NCBI GenBank assembly: GCA_900549545.1
Contig: URPA01000024.1
Coordinates: 1-25,514, forward strand
Origin: an uncultured Eubacteriales bacterium
Lineage (GTDB): Bacteria > Bacillota > Clostridia > Oscillospirales > Oscillospiraceae
Reading direction: 5' to 3'
Length of the DNA stretch: 25,514 nt
The notes below the pieces were generated by a model that worked only from the letters and a program-made list of their open reading frames with translations, was not told the origin of the DNA and did not search any database. The number at the start of each line of letters is the position of its first letter. The stretch's first letter is position 1. Shown here piece after piece: positions 7,010 to 15,611 of this stretch. Both the position numbers and the translations under genes were made by a program.

Positions 7010-8455
7010 TTACGCCATGGAGATGACACTGAACATCGGCCAGAGCTTCATGAAGAGATAGCCAATCAGGGAGATTGCGGCGATGCAGATAAGCGTCAGC
7101 GGTGTGCCGCGCCTGAAAAGATGCGACACGTCCAGCCCATAGGCGACCGGCACGGCGCGCACGGTCAGCGGGAGAATAAAGGCTGTGTTGAACGCCATGG
7201 AGCAGATAAACCAGTAGGGAACGGGGTTCAGGGCCAAAGTGGCTGTAACGCTCATCACCACGGGTATTGCGATTGCCGCTGCCGCGGTATTGCTGGAAAA
7301 TTCCGCGAGAAGCACCGCGAGGGCAACAAAAATGAAAATTGTACCCAACCCGCCGGTGAGGTTCATCCGGGCTATCATATCGGCAAGGGCATTTGCGGCG
7401 CCCGTCTCGGTTATCATCTTGCCCAGCGCAAGACCGCCAGCGAAGAGAAACAGCATGTTCCACATGACATTCTTTTCTGCCTTTTCCCAGGTCAGCAGCT
7501 TCTCGCCCTTTTCATCCTTAAGGAAAAAGGTCAGAAAGCCCAGCACAAGAAAGACATACGCGGGCTTGAGGCCCGGGAGGAGACTGTCATACAGGGGCCG
7601 GGCAAAGGACAATACCATCGCGGCGATGAACATGATGAGGCAGACCACCTCGCCCTTCTTCATCCTGCCGAGGCCTTTGTAGGCCGAGATGAAATAATCC
7701 TTAGACCCGTCAAGCTTCTTTACGGGGAGCTTGAAGCAGAACATGTACAGCAGTATGACCGCCAGCATTATCAGCAGGAAGGGCAGCATGCGGATGACCC
7801 AGTCAATATACATAAACTCCTGCCCGGTGTACTCCTCCATGTAGCTTATGGCGACAAGATTCATGGCTCCGCCAAGCGGACTGCCCGCGCCGCCTATGCC
7901 GCTGCCCCACGCGATGGCCAGCAGCACGGGCACGGCCAGAGCGCTGCGCGATATATCCTTTTCACCCACGAAATTGAGCATTTTTACGGCGACAGGCGTT
8001 AAAATCGTGCATACCACAGCGTTTGGCAGGACTATTGACAGACAGGCGCTGGCAAAAAGCCAGACCGCAATCTGCTGGCGAACTGAGGGGCCTATGAGGC
8101 ACAGCGCCTTGAGCGAGAGCCTGCGGTCGAGGCCGGTTTTCTCCCATGGGAGACAGACCAGATCCGCGCCGAAGAGCAGAATAACCGTCTCCGAGGCGTA
8201 CTGACTTATCAGCACGTTCATGGGAACCATGCCGAGGAAGGCGTTTACAACTACGGGCAGCATGGCCGTGACTGAGATATGTACAGGGCGGGTTATCCAC
8301 CAGAGAACCATCCACAGGGCGGTGCCGATAGCCTGTGAGCCGCCTATGCCGAGGCTGCCTTCAAGGCCAAGGCGGCACAGAAGCAGAGCCAGCGGCCCGG
8401 ATATTATCGCTATCGCGCGCCCGGCCATCCCGGCGGATTTGTTTGATACAGCCAT
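7010..8455 (-). CDS. SLC13/DASS family anion transporter
   Basis: This is a sodium-coupled or exchange permease for di- or tricarboxylates, sulfate or related anions, in the cytoplasmic membrane. It has 481 residues with about 11 hydrophobic segments. The second signature motif is intact as SSNTAAAAIAIPV (SNT at 388-390), and GIGGAGSPLGGAMNL at 187-200 fits the region around the first sodium site. The first SNT motif is replaced by LPNAVV (Asn145), which may change ion or substrate choice. A GAGGTGG ribosome site precedes the ATG. It is the last gene of the minus-strand operon, 11 bases after the SucD-like gene and just before the terminator. It could import a substrate or export the product acid. 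Confidence 0.85.
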   Translation of the reverse strand: MAVSNKSAGMAGRAIAIISGPLALLLCRLGLEGSLGIGGSQAIGTALWMVLWWITRPVHISVTAMLPVVVNAFLGMVPMNVLISQYASETVILLFGADLVCLPWEKTGLDRRLSLKALCLIGPSVRQQIAVWLFASACLSIVLPNAVVCTILTPVAVKMLNFVGEKDISRSALAVPVLLAIAWGSGIGGAGSPLGGAMNLVAISYMEEYTGQEFMYIDWVIRMLPFLLIMLAVILLYMFCFKLPVKKLDGSKDYFISAYKGLGRMKKGEVVCLIMFIAAMVLSFARPLYDSLLPGLKPAYVFLVLGFLTFFLKDEKGEKLLTWEKAEKNVMWNMLFLFAGGLALGKMITETGAANALADMIARMNLTGGLGTIFIFVALAVLLAEFSSNTAAAAIAIPVVMSVTATLALNPVPYWFICSMAFNTAFILPLTVRAVPVAYGLDVSHLFRRGTPLTLICIAAISLIGYLFMKLWPMFSVISMA

Positions 8456-8466
8456 ATCGTGCCACC

Positions 8467-9384
8467 TCAGTCCAGCTTGGGCCGGAGCGTCAGCAGTCTG
8501 CCGCCGCGGCGCCGGTTATACAGCTCAATTTCCTCAACAAGCTTTCCGAGCGTGGGGCAGACGGCAACTCCGGCGCGGCTGAGCGCCTCAACCTTTGAGG
8601 CAACTGTGCCCATGCCGCCATTGACTATTGCCCCGGCATGACCCATTTTTTTGCCCTCCGGGGCGCTTGCCCCGGCAATGTACGCAAACACCGGCTTTTC
8701 AAGCCCCAGCTCGACTATTTTTTGGGCGGCAAGCTCCTCGCTTGCCCCGCCAATCTCGCCGATTAGGATGATGGCATCTGTCTCCGGGTCTGCCGCCATC
8801 ATCTCAAGAGCCTCGGCGTGGTTGATACCTATCACAGGGTCACCGCCGATGCCGATGCAGCAGGACTGGCCATAGCCCTTGAAGGTTAGGTTGGAGGCCG
8901 TCTCATGAGTGAGAGTGCCGCTGCGGGAGATGATGCCGATATGGCCGGGGCCATAGATGTAATCGGGCATGATGCCGAGCTTGCTTTTGCCCGGTGCGAT
9001 GATGCCGATGGTGTTCGGCCCCACAATGCGGGCACCGAGCTCCCTGGCCCGGTTGACAATGGCCATCGCATCGAATACGGGGACAAATTCCGTGATAATA
9101 ACCAGAAGCTTTATGCCCTCCTCAAGGGCCTGAAGCGCCGAATCGCGGACAAAGCGCGCGGGCACAAGCAGCATGGCGCTCTCAATCTCGGGGAAACTTT
9201 CGCGGGCCTCGGCGACTGAGTTAAAGACGGGAACCTGCTCGACATATTCTCCGCCCTTTCCGGGGGAGACTCCCGCCAGCAGCTTTGCTCCGCACTCGAG
9301 CGTGCGCTTGCAATGAATACGCCCCTGCTTGCCTGTGATGCCGATAATCATCATGGGCGTTTCTTTTTCTATCAGAATACTCAT
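8467..9384 (-). CDS. sucD: ADP-forming acyl-CoA ligase, alpha subunit (SucD-like)
   Basis: This is the CoA-binding and phosphohistidine subunit of a succinyl-CoA synthetase-type enzyme, which makes an acyl-CoA from acid, CoA and ATP or runs in reverse to make ATP. The sequence opens like SucD (MSILIEKET, then the GITGKQG loop). It has GPNTIGII, GIGGDPVIG and KKMGHAGAIVNGG, with the catalytic His249. Length is 305 residues. It overlaps the beta subunit by four bases (ATGA). The neighbouring acylating aldehyde dehydrogenase suggests that the substrate need not be succinate. Related pairs have been described as sulfoacetate or malate CoA ligases. Confidence 0.88.
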   Translation of the reverse strand: MSILIEKETPMMIIGITGKQGRIHCKRTLECGAKLLAGVSPGKGGEYVEQVPVFNSVAEARESFPEIESAMLLVPARFVRDSALQALEEGIKLLVIITEFVPVFDAMAIVNRARELGARIVGPNTIGIIAPGKSKLGIMPDYIYGPGHIGIISRSGTLTHETASNLTFKGYGQSCCIGIGGDPVIGINHAEALEMMAADPETDAIILIGEIGGASEELAAQKIVELGLEKPVFAYIAGASAPEGKKMGHAGAIVNGGMGTVASKVEALSRAGVAVCPTLGKLVEEIELYNRRRGGRLLTLRPKLD

Positions 9385-10511
9385 TTCCCGGCCTCCTCCA
9401 GCAAAAGCTTCACCGCTTCATCCGTTGTCCCATATTTTACCTGCCTGAAGCCCAGCCGTTCATACACGGCCCAGCCCTCCTCCTGATTGAAGCCGCGGCT
9501 TTTGACGATGATGGGCTTGTCGCTCTTTACCTCAAGGCAGGCTCTCTCGATGCCTTCAGCCATGACCGCGCAGTTATTGATTCCGCCGAAAACATTTACA
9601 AGAACCTGCTTTACCTGTGGATTTTTCAAAAGCAGGTGCATTGCGTGATACATTTTCTCTGCCGTCACGCCGCCGCCCAAATCAAGAAAGTTATACGCGT
9701 GCCCGCCGTAGTATGAGATGGTGTCGACAGTCGCCATGCCTATTCCGGCGCCGCCGGCGATAAGGCCGATGCTCCCGTTTTCATCGAGCTCAACATAGAC
9801 AAGGCCCGCTTCCTCTGCCTCCCGCGCGGCCCCGGTCAGGGAGACCTCCGCGCGCGGAATGATGATATAATTCTCCTGCCGGTAGAGCGCGTTGTCGTCA
9901 ATAACGACCTTGGAGTCAACGGCGATGAGCTCGCCGTTGTCAATGACCGCCAGCGGATTTATCTCAATGGTGGTCGCGTCCAGCTCAAAGCAGGCCCTTG
10001 TGAGCTTCTCGGCGATGTCCGTAAGCTTCGCTGCCATATCGGCCTCAAGCGCGAATCCCGCGATGCCGCGCTCAAACGAGGCCCGGTCAAAGCCGTGGGT
10101 GCAGTCAATGCGCAGAAGCTTTTCCGGGGAATTGGCGGCAATTTCCTCTATATCCATGCCGCCACAGGGGGAAAACAGCAGCAAAAGCGCCCGGTTTTTC
10201 GTATCGAGCGTCAAGCCGAGGTAAAACTCCCTTTTGATGGAGAGCTTTTTGCTGACCATGACGGCGCTCATCGGCTTGCCGCTGATGCTTATCTGCATGA
10301 TGCTCTCGGCGGCGCTTTTAAGCTCCTCGGGATTATCCGCAAATTTGACCGCGCCCGCCTTGCCGCGCTTGCCGGAGAGTATCTGCCCCTTTACAACGCA
10401 GGGATAAGGGTAGCTGTCAACATCGGCGTTTTCATCATAAAGCCGGCCAAAATCGCATGGAATATCAAATCTGCGCAGCAGGGCTTTTCCTTCTATTTCG
10501 TATAAATCCAA
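9381..10511 (-). CDS. sucC: ADP-forming acyl-CoA ligase, beta subunit (SucC-like)
   Basis: This is the ATP-grasp subunit that pairs with the SucD-like protein. It has TIEINPLAV and VDSKVVIDDNALYRQ for the nucleotide/metal site, then GGAGIGMATVD, FLDLGGGV and VNVFGGI. The place of the usual FGGI-x-RCD motif reads FGGINNCA, so the Arg-Asp pair is lost. That is worth noting, since this segment lies near the subunit interface and active site. Length is 376 residues, close to normal. I take the TTG at 10511 as start because AGGAGG lies eight bases upstream. It follows the aldehyde dehydrogenase by 37 bases in the operon. Confidence 0.86.
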   Translation of the reverse strand: MDLYEIEGKALLRRFDIPCDFGRLYDENADVDSYPYPCVVKGQILSGKRGKAGAVKFADNPEELKSAAESIMQISISGKPMSAVMVSKKLSIKREFYLGLTLDTKNRALLLLFSPCGGMDIEEIAANSPEKLLRIDCTHGFDRASFERGIAGFALEADMAAKLTDIAEKLTRACFELDATTIEINPLAVIDNGELIAVDSKVVIDDNALYRQENYIIIPRAEVSLTGAAREAEEAGLVYVELDENGSIGLIAGGAGIGMATVDTISYYGGHAYNFLDLGGGVTAEKMYHAMHLLLKNPQVKQVLVNVFGGINNCAVMAEGIERACLEVKSDKPIIVKSRGFNQEEGWAVYERLGFRQVKYGTTDEAVKLLLEEAGK

Positions 10512-10548
10512 ATGCTTGTCCTCCTTTGCTCAAACGCTGCCGGGAACT

Positions 10549-11919
10549 TTACTCTGCCCAAATCTCCTCGGCTGCAGGCACATTGCTCTCCTCATACGGG
10601 AAGCCGACTCTTGAGATGTTCATCAGATGCTCATAGTTGAAATTGCCGCTGAAGCTGTTGCCACCCCAGGAGCCGCAGCCAAGAGTGGTGGTGGGGATGA
10701 AGCCGTTGAAGTACGAGCCGCCGCCGGTCGTGCCCGCGGGCTGATTGACAATAATGCGGGAGACGGAGCATCTTACCGCGGCGTATTCAATGTGCTCCTG
10801 ATTTTGCGAGTGTATGCTTATGCTGTGGCCCTTGCCCTCAAATTCCAGATTCTGGCAAATCATGTCCACGCCGTTTTCAAAGCCGGTGTAGGGCAGAAGC
10901 GTAATAACGGGGCACATTTTCTCACGGCACAGAGGCTCCGCGCTGCCGACAGCATCACCCTTGACGGCAATCATGCGTGTGCCCTCGGGTATATCAAGCC
11001 CCGCAAGCTCAGCAACCCTCATGGTACTCTGCCCGGTGATCTGCCTGTTGATGGGGCCGCCGTCGGGGAAGATGGCGTCTCTGAGCTGCTGCTTCTGGGC
11101 GGCATCGTCCACATAGAAGCAGCCGCGGGCGGTGAGCTGCTCAACGAAAGCGTCAAAGCTCTCCTCGGGGACAAAAACACACTGCTCGCCCAGACAGATA
11201 AGCCCGTTGTCAAAGGTCCTGCCGGTGATGATATCCTCGGCTGCCTTTGCAAGATCCGCGTCCGTGTCAATGATGCACTGCACGTTACCGGGGCCGACGC
11301 CGACCGCGGGCCTGCCGCTGGAATAGGCCCTTTTGACAAGGCCGCTGCCGCCGGTGGCGATGATAATATCCGAGGCCTGCATCAAATCTGAGCTGTCCTG
11401 CTTGTCGGGGCTTATGAGGGTCTGCACCAGATCAGCGGGCAGGCCAAGCTTCTCAAGCTCCGCGCGGAACAGGCGCACGGCCTCCTGTGTGCAGCGGTTT
11501 GCCTTGGGGTGGGGGGAGAAGACAATGGAGTTTCTGGTTTTGAGGGCACAGGCGGCATTGCTCATGGGGGTAACTATGGGGTTGGTGCTGGGGATGACGC
11601 TCGCGACGACACCCATGGGCTTTGCGACCTCCAGAATTTTGCGCTCCTCATCCCGGCGTATAACGCCGACGGTTTTTTTATCCTTCATATAGTTCCAGAT
11701 GAGCAGGGATTTTGTGCGGCATTTGGAAATTTTATCCTCATAGCAGCCCATTCCGGTCTCCTCAATGGCAAGCTCTGCAAGGCGCTGGGCATTGTCATAA
11801 ATCACCTTGCAAACGGCCCGGGCAGCGGCGTCGGCCTGCTGCTGGGAAGCAAACTCAAACTGCTTCTGAGCGGCGCGGGATCTGCTTATTACCTCATTAA
11901 TATTGTTATTTTCAGACAA
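10549..11919 (-). CDS. CoA-acylating aldehyde dehydrogenase
   Basis: This NAD(P)-dependent enzyme interconverts an aldehyde and its acyl-CoA. It belongs with the CoA-acylating group that includes clostridial succinate-semialdehyde dehydrogenase, the N-terminal half of AdhE, PduP/EutE and, more distantly, SauS. The nucleophile is Cys242 in TFDNGLICLGEQ, preceded by VGVGPGNV at 207-213. IPSTNPIVTP at 109-118 and the C-terminal TLGCGSWGGNS are also typical. I chose the TTG at 11919 because AAAGGAG lies eight bases upstream, giving 456 residues; an upstream ATG at 11949 has no ribosome site. Next to the SucCD-like ligase it would link an acid, its CoA ester and its aldehyde. The aldehyde is not known. 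Confidence 0.88.
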   Translation of the reverse strand: MSENNNINEVISRSRAAQKQFEFASQQQADAAARAVCKVIYDNAQRLAELAIEETGMGCYEDKISKCRTKSLLIWNYMKDKKTVGVIRRDEERKILEVAKPMGVVASVIPSTNPIVTPMSNAACALKTRNSIVFSPHPKANRCTQEAVRLFRAELEKLGLPADLVQTLISPDKQDSSDLMQASDIIIATGGSGLVKRAYSSGRPAVGVGPGNVQCIIDTDADLAKAAEDIITGRTFDNGLICLGEQCVFVPEESFDAFVEQLTARGCFYVDDAAQKQQLRDAIFPDGGPINRQITGQSTMRVAELAGLDIPEGTRMIAVKGDAVGSAEPLCREKMCPVITLLPYTGFENGVDMICQNLEFEGKGHSISIHSQNQEHIEYAAVRCSVSRIIVNQPAGTTGGGSYFNGFIPTTTLGCGSWGGNSFSGNFNYEHLMNISRVGFPYEESNVPAAEEIWAE

Positions 11920-11967
11920 AATAGACACTCCTTTCACAAGAAAAAGCATAAAAAATGCACCCTGCCA

Positions 11968-11998
11968 TTGTGCCGGGGGTTCAGGCCCCGCGGCACAA
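11968..11998 (-). ncRNA. Stem-loop between dctM and the aldehyde dehydrogenase gene
   Basis: Read on the minus strand, TTGTGCCG-c-GGGG pairs with CCCC-CGGCACAA around a short loop, with one bulged base. A T-run (ATTTTTT) follows only after about a dozen bases, so this is a weak attenuator or an mRNA-processing and stability element rather than a full terminator. Confidence 0.4.
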
Positions 11999-12036
11999 CA
12001 GCGGTGACAATCAAATTGTTTTATAAGAGCGGGCCG

Positions 12037-13311
12037 CTAAATTATAGTTCCCAAAAACAGCGAGATCTGCGGGAACAAAATCAGCAGCAGCTCCGAAAGC
12101 AGCATGATGGCTAAGAATGGCAAGATGGCTTTGGCAACCTCCCCCATACTGGCTTTGGCGACTTTCATGGAGACAAACAGGCAGAAGCCGAAGGGCGGCG
12201 TGAGGAAGCCCAGCTGGCTCATCAGGATGGTGCAGATGCCGAAGTGAACCAGGTCAATGCCGAAGAAGCCGAGAACCGGCTTTATAATCGGCCCGAGGAT
12301 GACGCAGACGGTCATGACATTGGTAAAGCAGCCCGCGACAAGGAACAGCAGCGCCATAAGCAGCATGATAGCCAAAGAGGATGAGAAGGCCCCGGTCATG
12401 GCGTTATAAACCTTGGTGGTTATCTGGGAGGTAGTCAGGTACCAGACAAAAACCTGCGCTGTGGCAATGGTCATTGTTAAGGTCGCGGAGCTTATAAGAG
12501 ACTTGGAGAGAATCTTGAAAAGATCGCGGAACTTTATCCGTTTATATATCACAAGCTCGACGATGATGATATAAAACAGGGAGATGACCGCGGCCTCCGT
12601 CGGAGTGGCAAGGCCGCCGTAAATGCTGCCGAGAACCACGACGGGGAACATGAGGGCCCAGAAGCTGCGGCCCAGAGTGCGGAACTTCTCGCGCATGGGC
12701 ATTTTCTCCCCGACGACGGGGATTTTCTTCCTTATGGCCACAAAAAGCACATACAGGCAGAAAAACGCGGCGATCATAAGCCCGGGAAGAAAGCCCGCGG
12801 TGAACATGTCACCGGCGGAGGTGCCCATGGCCAGGGAATAGGTGAGCATAGGGACGCTGGGGGGAATCATGATGCCAAGCGTGCCGGCGGCGGTGATGAT
12901 GCCGATGACGAGGGAGCGGGGATATCCGGCCTCGAGAAGCTTTGGCATCATGAAAGCGCCGATAGCGATAACGCAGGCGATGGCAGAGCCGGTGATAGCG
13001 CCAAAGAAAACACAGGCAAACACTGTCGCTATGCCGAGGCCGCCCTTTATCCGGCCAAGGAAGGCATTGAAAACATCAATGATTTTCTCGGATGTGCAGC
13101 CGCGGGCGGCAATATCGCCGGACATGATGAAAAACGGGATGGACAGATAGGTGAAGCTGTTCATGCCGTTAAACAGCTGTTGCATCATTATCATCAGATT
13201 GTTGCCGTCCGCCGCGATGCCGTAGCCGGAGGCGGCCACGACCACATAGGCCACGGGGACGCCCAAAAGCAGCAGCACGAAGAATAGTGCCAATACAACG
13301 ACTATTGTCAT
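12037..13311 (-). CDS. dctM: TRAP transporter large permease subunit
   Basis: This is the large membrane subunit of a tripartite ATP-independent periplasmic-type transporter, driven by the sodium gradient. It is hydrophobic throughout, with about 12 segments, and has family stretches such as FFIMSGDIAARG, GAITGSAIACVIAIGAFMMP and GILMIPPSVPM-like residues (GTLGIMIPPSVPM). Length is 424 residues, normal for DctM. Its ATG overlaps the dctQ stop by four bases, the usual coupling of Q and M. The partners are the DctQ and DctP proteins just upstream in the same operon. TRAP systems carry organic acids, including sulfonates and ureides. Confidence 0.93.
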   Translation of the reverse strand: MTIVVVLALFFVLLLLGVPVAYVVVAASGYGIAADGNNLMIMMQQLFNGMNSFTYLSIPFFIMSGDIAARGCTSEKIIDVFNAFLGRIKGGLGIATVFACVFFGAITGSAIACVIAIGAFMMPKLLEAGYPRSLVIGIITAAGTLGIMIPPSVPMLTYSLAMGTSAGDMFTAGFLPGLMIAAFFCLYVLFVAIRKKIPVVGEKMPMREKFRTLGRSFWALMFPVVVLGSIYGGLATPTEAAVISLFYIIIVELVIYKRIKFRDLFKILSKSLISSATLTMTIATAQVFVWYLTTSQITTKVYNAMTGAFSSSLAIMLLMALLFLVAGCFTNVMTVCVILGPIIKPVLGFFGIDLVHFGICTILMSQLGFLTPPFGFCLFVSMKVAKASMGEVAKAILPFLAIMLLSELLLILFPQISLFLGTII

Positions 13312-13859
13312 GACATATCCTCCTTACCCGTGCCCAGACGGTGAGCGCGCAGATCACTGACGTAGGCCTTGACTCTTCTGACGAATACGAACACATAGCG
13401 CACGCTCATGGAGAACATGCTCAAAACAACAGGTATCCAGATGGTGGCCATTTTGATGCTGGATATGCTCTGAACGCTTGTGCCCATGCGGTTGAGATAC
13501 GCCCAGTATTGGTAGGAATACTTCAAAAGCACAATGCTCAAAACCAGCATAAACAGGTCAACAAAGCACTGAAGCGGGCGGTGGAATTTCGCGGGCGTTG
13601 TGCGGTAAAGCATGTCCATCACCATGTGGTCATCGGTTTCGACAGCTCTGCTGCTGCCGATGAACACGGATATGACAAACATGTACTGGCTGAACTCCTG
13701 AAGCCAGGGCAGACCGGGGTAGCCAAGCATGCGCTTGATTATCTCATATATGATGAGAAAGCCAAACAGAAGCATACCTCCGACGCACACTATGTCTTCC
13801 AACAGGCGGAATAAATCTGCGCATTTTTTCAGTATCCTTTTGAAGTCTATTGGAATCAC
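13308..13859 (-). CDS. dctQ: TRAP transporter small permease subunit
   Basis: This is the small four-helix membrane subunit that stabilises DctM. It has hydrophobic segments at about 22-45, 58-75, 95-118 and 138-160. Family-type residues include GLPWLQEFSQYMFV and GSSRAVETDDHMVMDML. It is 183 residues with the GTG start at 13859. The best ribosome site, GAGAGG, touches that GTG directly, so true initiation might be a few codons later on a rare start codon such as the ATA four codons in. A stem-loop at 13874-13903 separates it from dctP. Confidence 0.88.
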   Translation of the reverse strand: MIPIDFKRILKKCADLFRLLEDIVCVGGMLLFGFLIIYEIIKRMLGYPGLPWLQEFSQYMFVISVFIGSSRAVETDDHMVMDMLYRTTPAKFHRPLQCFVDLFMLVLSIVLLKYSYQYWAYLNRMGTSVQSISSIKMATIWIPVVLSMFSMSVRYVFVFVRRVKAYVSDLRAHRLGTGKEDMS

Positions 13860-13873
13860 CTCTCAATTTTCAC

Positions 13874-13903
13874 ATAATGGGAACCTGTGAGGGTTCCCAT
13901 TAT
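13874..13903 (-). ncRNA. Intercistronic stem-loop between dctP and dctQ
   Basis: A perfect 12-bp stem, ATAATGGGAACC/GGTTCCCATTAT, surrounds a six-base loop. No U-tract follows in the minus direction, so it is unlikely to stop all transcription. Such stems after a binding-protein gene often protect the upstream mRNA, which would give more DctP than membrane subunits. Confidence 0.65.
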
Positions 13904-13934
13904 TTCAGGAACATAAAAGCGGATACTCAGACTG

Positions 13935-15047
13935 TCAGTCCATGCTCCAGGTGTAGCCGTTCTTCTCCCAAGCGGACTTTACGCAGTCAAGCCAGAGATT
14001 GTAGAAATCCTGATCCATGGCGGCGCTGTATTTATCCCAGATGGGAAGCTCAGCGTCCATGAAGCTCTGGCGCTCTTCGTCGGTGAGCTCGGAGTTGCGG
14101 ATGACCTCGATGCCGGCCTCCTCGAAGAGCTTGTAATACTCGTCGATACGCTCATCGGCCTTGAGCATTGCCTTGACAGGCTCCTCGGCGCAGGCCTTCA
14201 GGAAGATCTCCTGCTCCTCGGCGCTGAGCTTGTTCCAGGTGCTGGTGGCCATGAAGATCTGTGCGGTGGAGTTGACGGCGTTGAGCTCGGTGGCATACTT
14301 CGCGCACTCGTAAATGCTGTTGTCATAGCAGTAGGCAACGGGGTTTTCCTCGGCGTTTACAACACCCTGCTGGAGCGCGGTGTAAAGCTCGGTTACGTTT
14401 ATGGTGGCGGTGCTGGCGCCAAGGGCGGCGAAGATATCAACATAGATTTCGCCCGCCTGAATGCGGAACTTCAGGTCGGAGAAGTCTGCCGCGGAGCGGA
14501 TGGGGTGGACGTTGTTCTGGCAGCCGCGGTAGTTGGAGGAGCATACGCCCAGATAAACGGCCTTGTCGCCCTCCATGGTGATCTGGCGGAGGCTGTCAAA
14601 CATGCCGTCGGCAAGCATGGCATCCCAATAGGTCTGCTGGTCAGGATAGGCGAAGGGGAAAACCTGAACATTAAATTCAGGCCAGATAGCCGCGGCGACG
14701 TTGGGCTGCACAACGCACAGATCCAGCGTGCCCATGAGGACCTGATCCATCATGGAGGAGGCGTTGCCGAGCTGCTGGCTGGGATAGTACTCGAACTTGA
14801 TCATGCCGTTGGTCTCTTCTTCGACGCGGTTGATGATCTCGCGGTTTGCAAGCCACTGGAAGTCATCTTCGTTTCCGGAGCCGGTTGCGCCAAAGCGCAG
14901 CACGAGCGGTTCGGTGCGGCCGGCGGGGGCCTCTGTCTCTGCGGCGTTGTCGGATGGAGCGGGGGCGGGCTGGGGCTGGGTCTGCCCACAGGCGGCCATG
15001 CTGAATATCATGACAACTGCCAGGAACAATAAGACTATTTTCTTCAT
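13935..15047 (-). CDS. dctP: TRAP transporter solute-binding lipoprotein
   Basis: This extracytoplasmic receptor captures the substrate and hands it to DctQM. A lipoprotein signal runs over residues 1-20, ending in the lipobox MAAC with Cys20, followed by a Pro/Ala linker. The DctP-family core shows KFRIQAGEIYVD with the carboxylate-binding Arg195, and ELYTALQQGVVNAEENP at 220-236. Together these mean the ligand is very likely an organic anion. I chose the ATG at 15047, since MKKIVLLFLA is a proper signal start and GAGAGG lies upstream; an earlier in-frame ATG at 15068 lacks this. Length is 370 residues. It starts one base after the stop of the ATC-hydrolase-like gene. Confidence 0.92.
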   Translation of the reverse strand: MKKIVLLFLAVVMIFSMAACGQTQPQPAPAPSDNAAETEAPAGRTEPLVLRFGATGSGNEDDFQWLANREIINRVEEETNGMIKFEYYPSQQLGNASSMMDQVLMGTLDLCVVQPNVAAAIWPEFNVQVFPFAYPDQQTYWDAMLADGMFDSLRQITMEGDKAVYLGVCSSNYRGCQNNVHPIRSAADFSDLKFRIQAGEIYVDIFAALGASTATINVTELYTALQQGVVNAEENPVAYCYDNSIYECAKYATELNAVNSTAQIFMATSTWNKLSAEEQEIFLKACAEEPVKAMLKADERIDEYYKLFEEAGIEVIRNSELTDEERQSFMDAELPIWDKYSAAMDQDFYNLWLDCVKSAWEKNGYTWSMD

Positions 15048-15048
15048 T

Positions 15049-15564
15049 TTATTTTTCCTCTCTCTCATTTGATTTTATCTCGTCCGCGGGGCATTTGAGT
15101 CTCGCGTCCAATTCACAGTAGGGATCGCCCTTGCCAAGGCGCTTGGGGAAGGTGAGCACGACATTTTTGAAGTTGCTGGCGCGGCCAAAATCTGATTTGT
15201 TTGCCAGATTGCACAGGTTGTCTATTGTCTCCTCTGGCAGGCCCATGTCCTTCCACTTGGCGTACAGCGGGCAGTAGTGGAAGCGGGCCACGGAGTGCTC
15301 GGGGCTGAGCTTGACTATCTCCTTGTCAAAAAGCTCCACGTTCAGCGAGGTCATGAAGCGGATAAAATCCATGGGGTTGTCGCCCTCGGCGTCCTTTGAC
15401 GCCTCCACGCCCGCTGCGAAAAAGCAGGCGTCGGTTATGGCATCCACATCAAGACCAAATTTCTCGCAGGAGCTGACAAGGTCGGAGATAAGGACTGCCC
15501 GTCCCTGATTGCCGATAATCAGACCTTTTGTGTAATCAGATATTTCTCCTTTGATTTTGCACAT
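15049..15564 (-). CDS. ATC hydrolase family protein (L-2-aminothiazoline-4-carboxylate hydrolase-like)
   Basis: This 171-residue soluble protein is recognised by FHYCPLYAKW at 95-104 and the terminal GDPYCEL at 146-152, which mark the family of L-2-amino-thiazoline-4-carboxylate hydrolase. The founding enzyme opens the thiazoline ring to give carbamoyl-cysteine on the way to L-cysteine. Most members of the family have not been tested, so the true substrate is open. In the same operon as L-cysteine desulfidase, a cysteine-yielding role would make sense. The ATG has GAGGAAAA upstream. The stop is one base from dctP, so the two are translated together. Confidence 0.72.
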   Translation of the reverse strand: MCKIKGEISDYTKGLIIGNQGRAVLISDLVSSCEKFGLDVDAITDACFFAAGVEASKDAEGDNPMDFIRFMTSLNVELFDKEIVKLSPEHSVARFHYCPLYAKWKDMGLPEETIDNLCNLANKSDFGRASNFKNVVLTFPKRLGKGDPYCELDARLKCPADEIKSNEREEK

Positions 15565-15611
15565 ATGTTTTTCCTCTAAATCTTAAGCTTCTGTTGTTTT
15601 CGGGGGTGCGC

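Noticed and set aside
7004..8002. 332-codon plus-strand open frame opposite the SLC13 gene
   Set aside because: It is the shadow of a transporter with clear motifs. The translation is hydrophilic, His- and Gly-rich and without a family.
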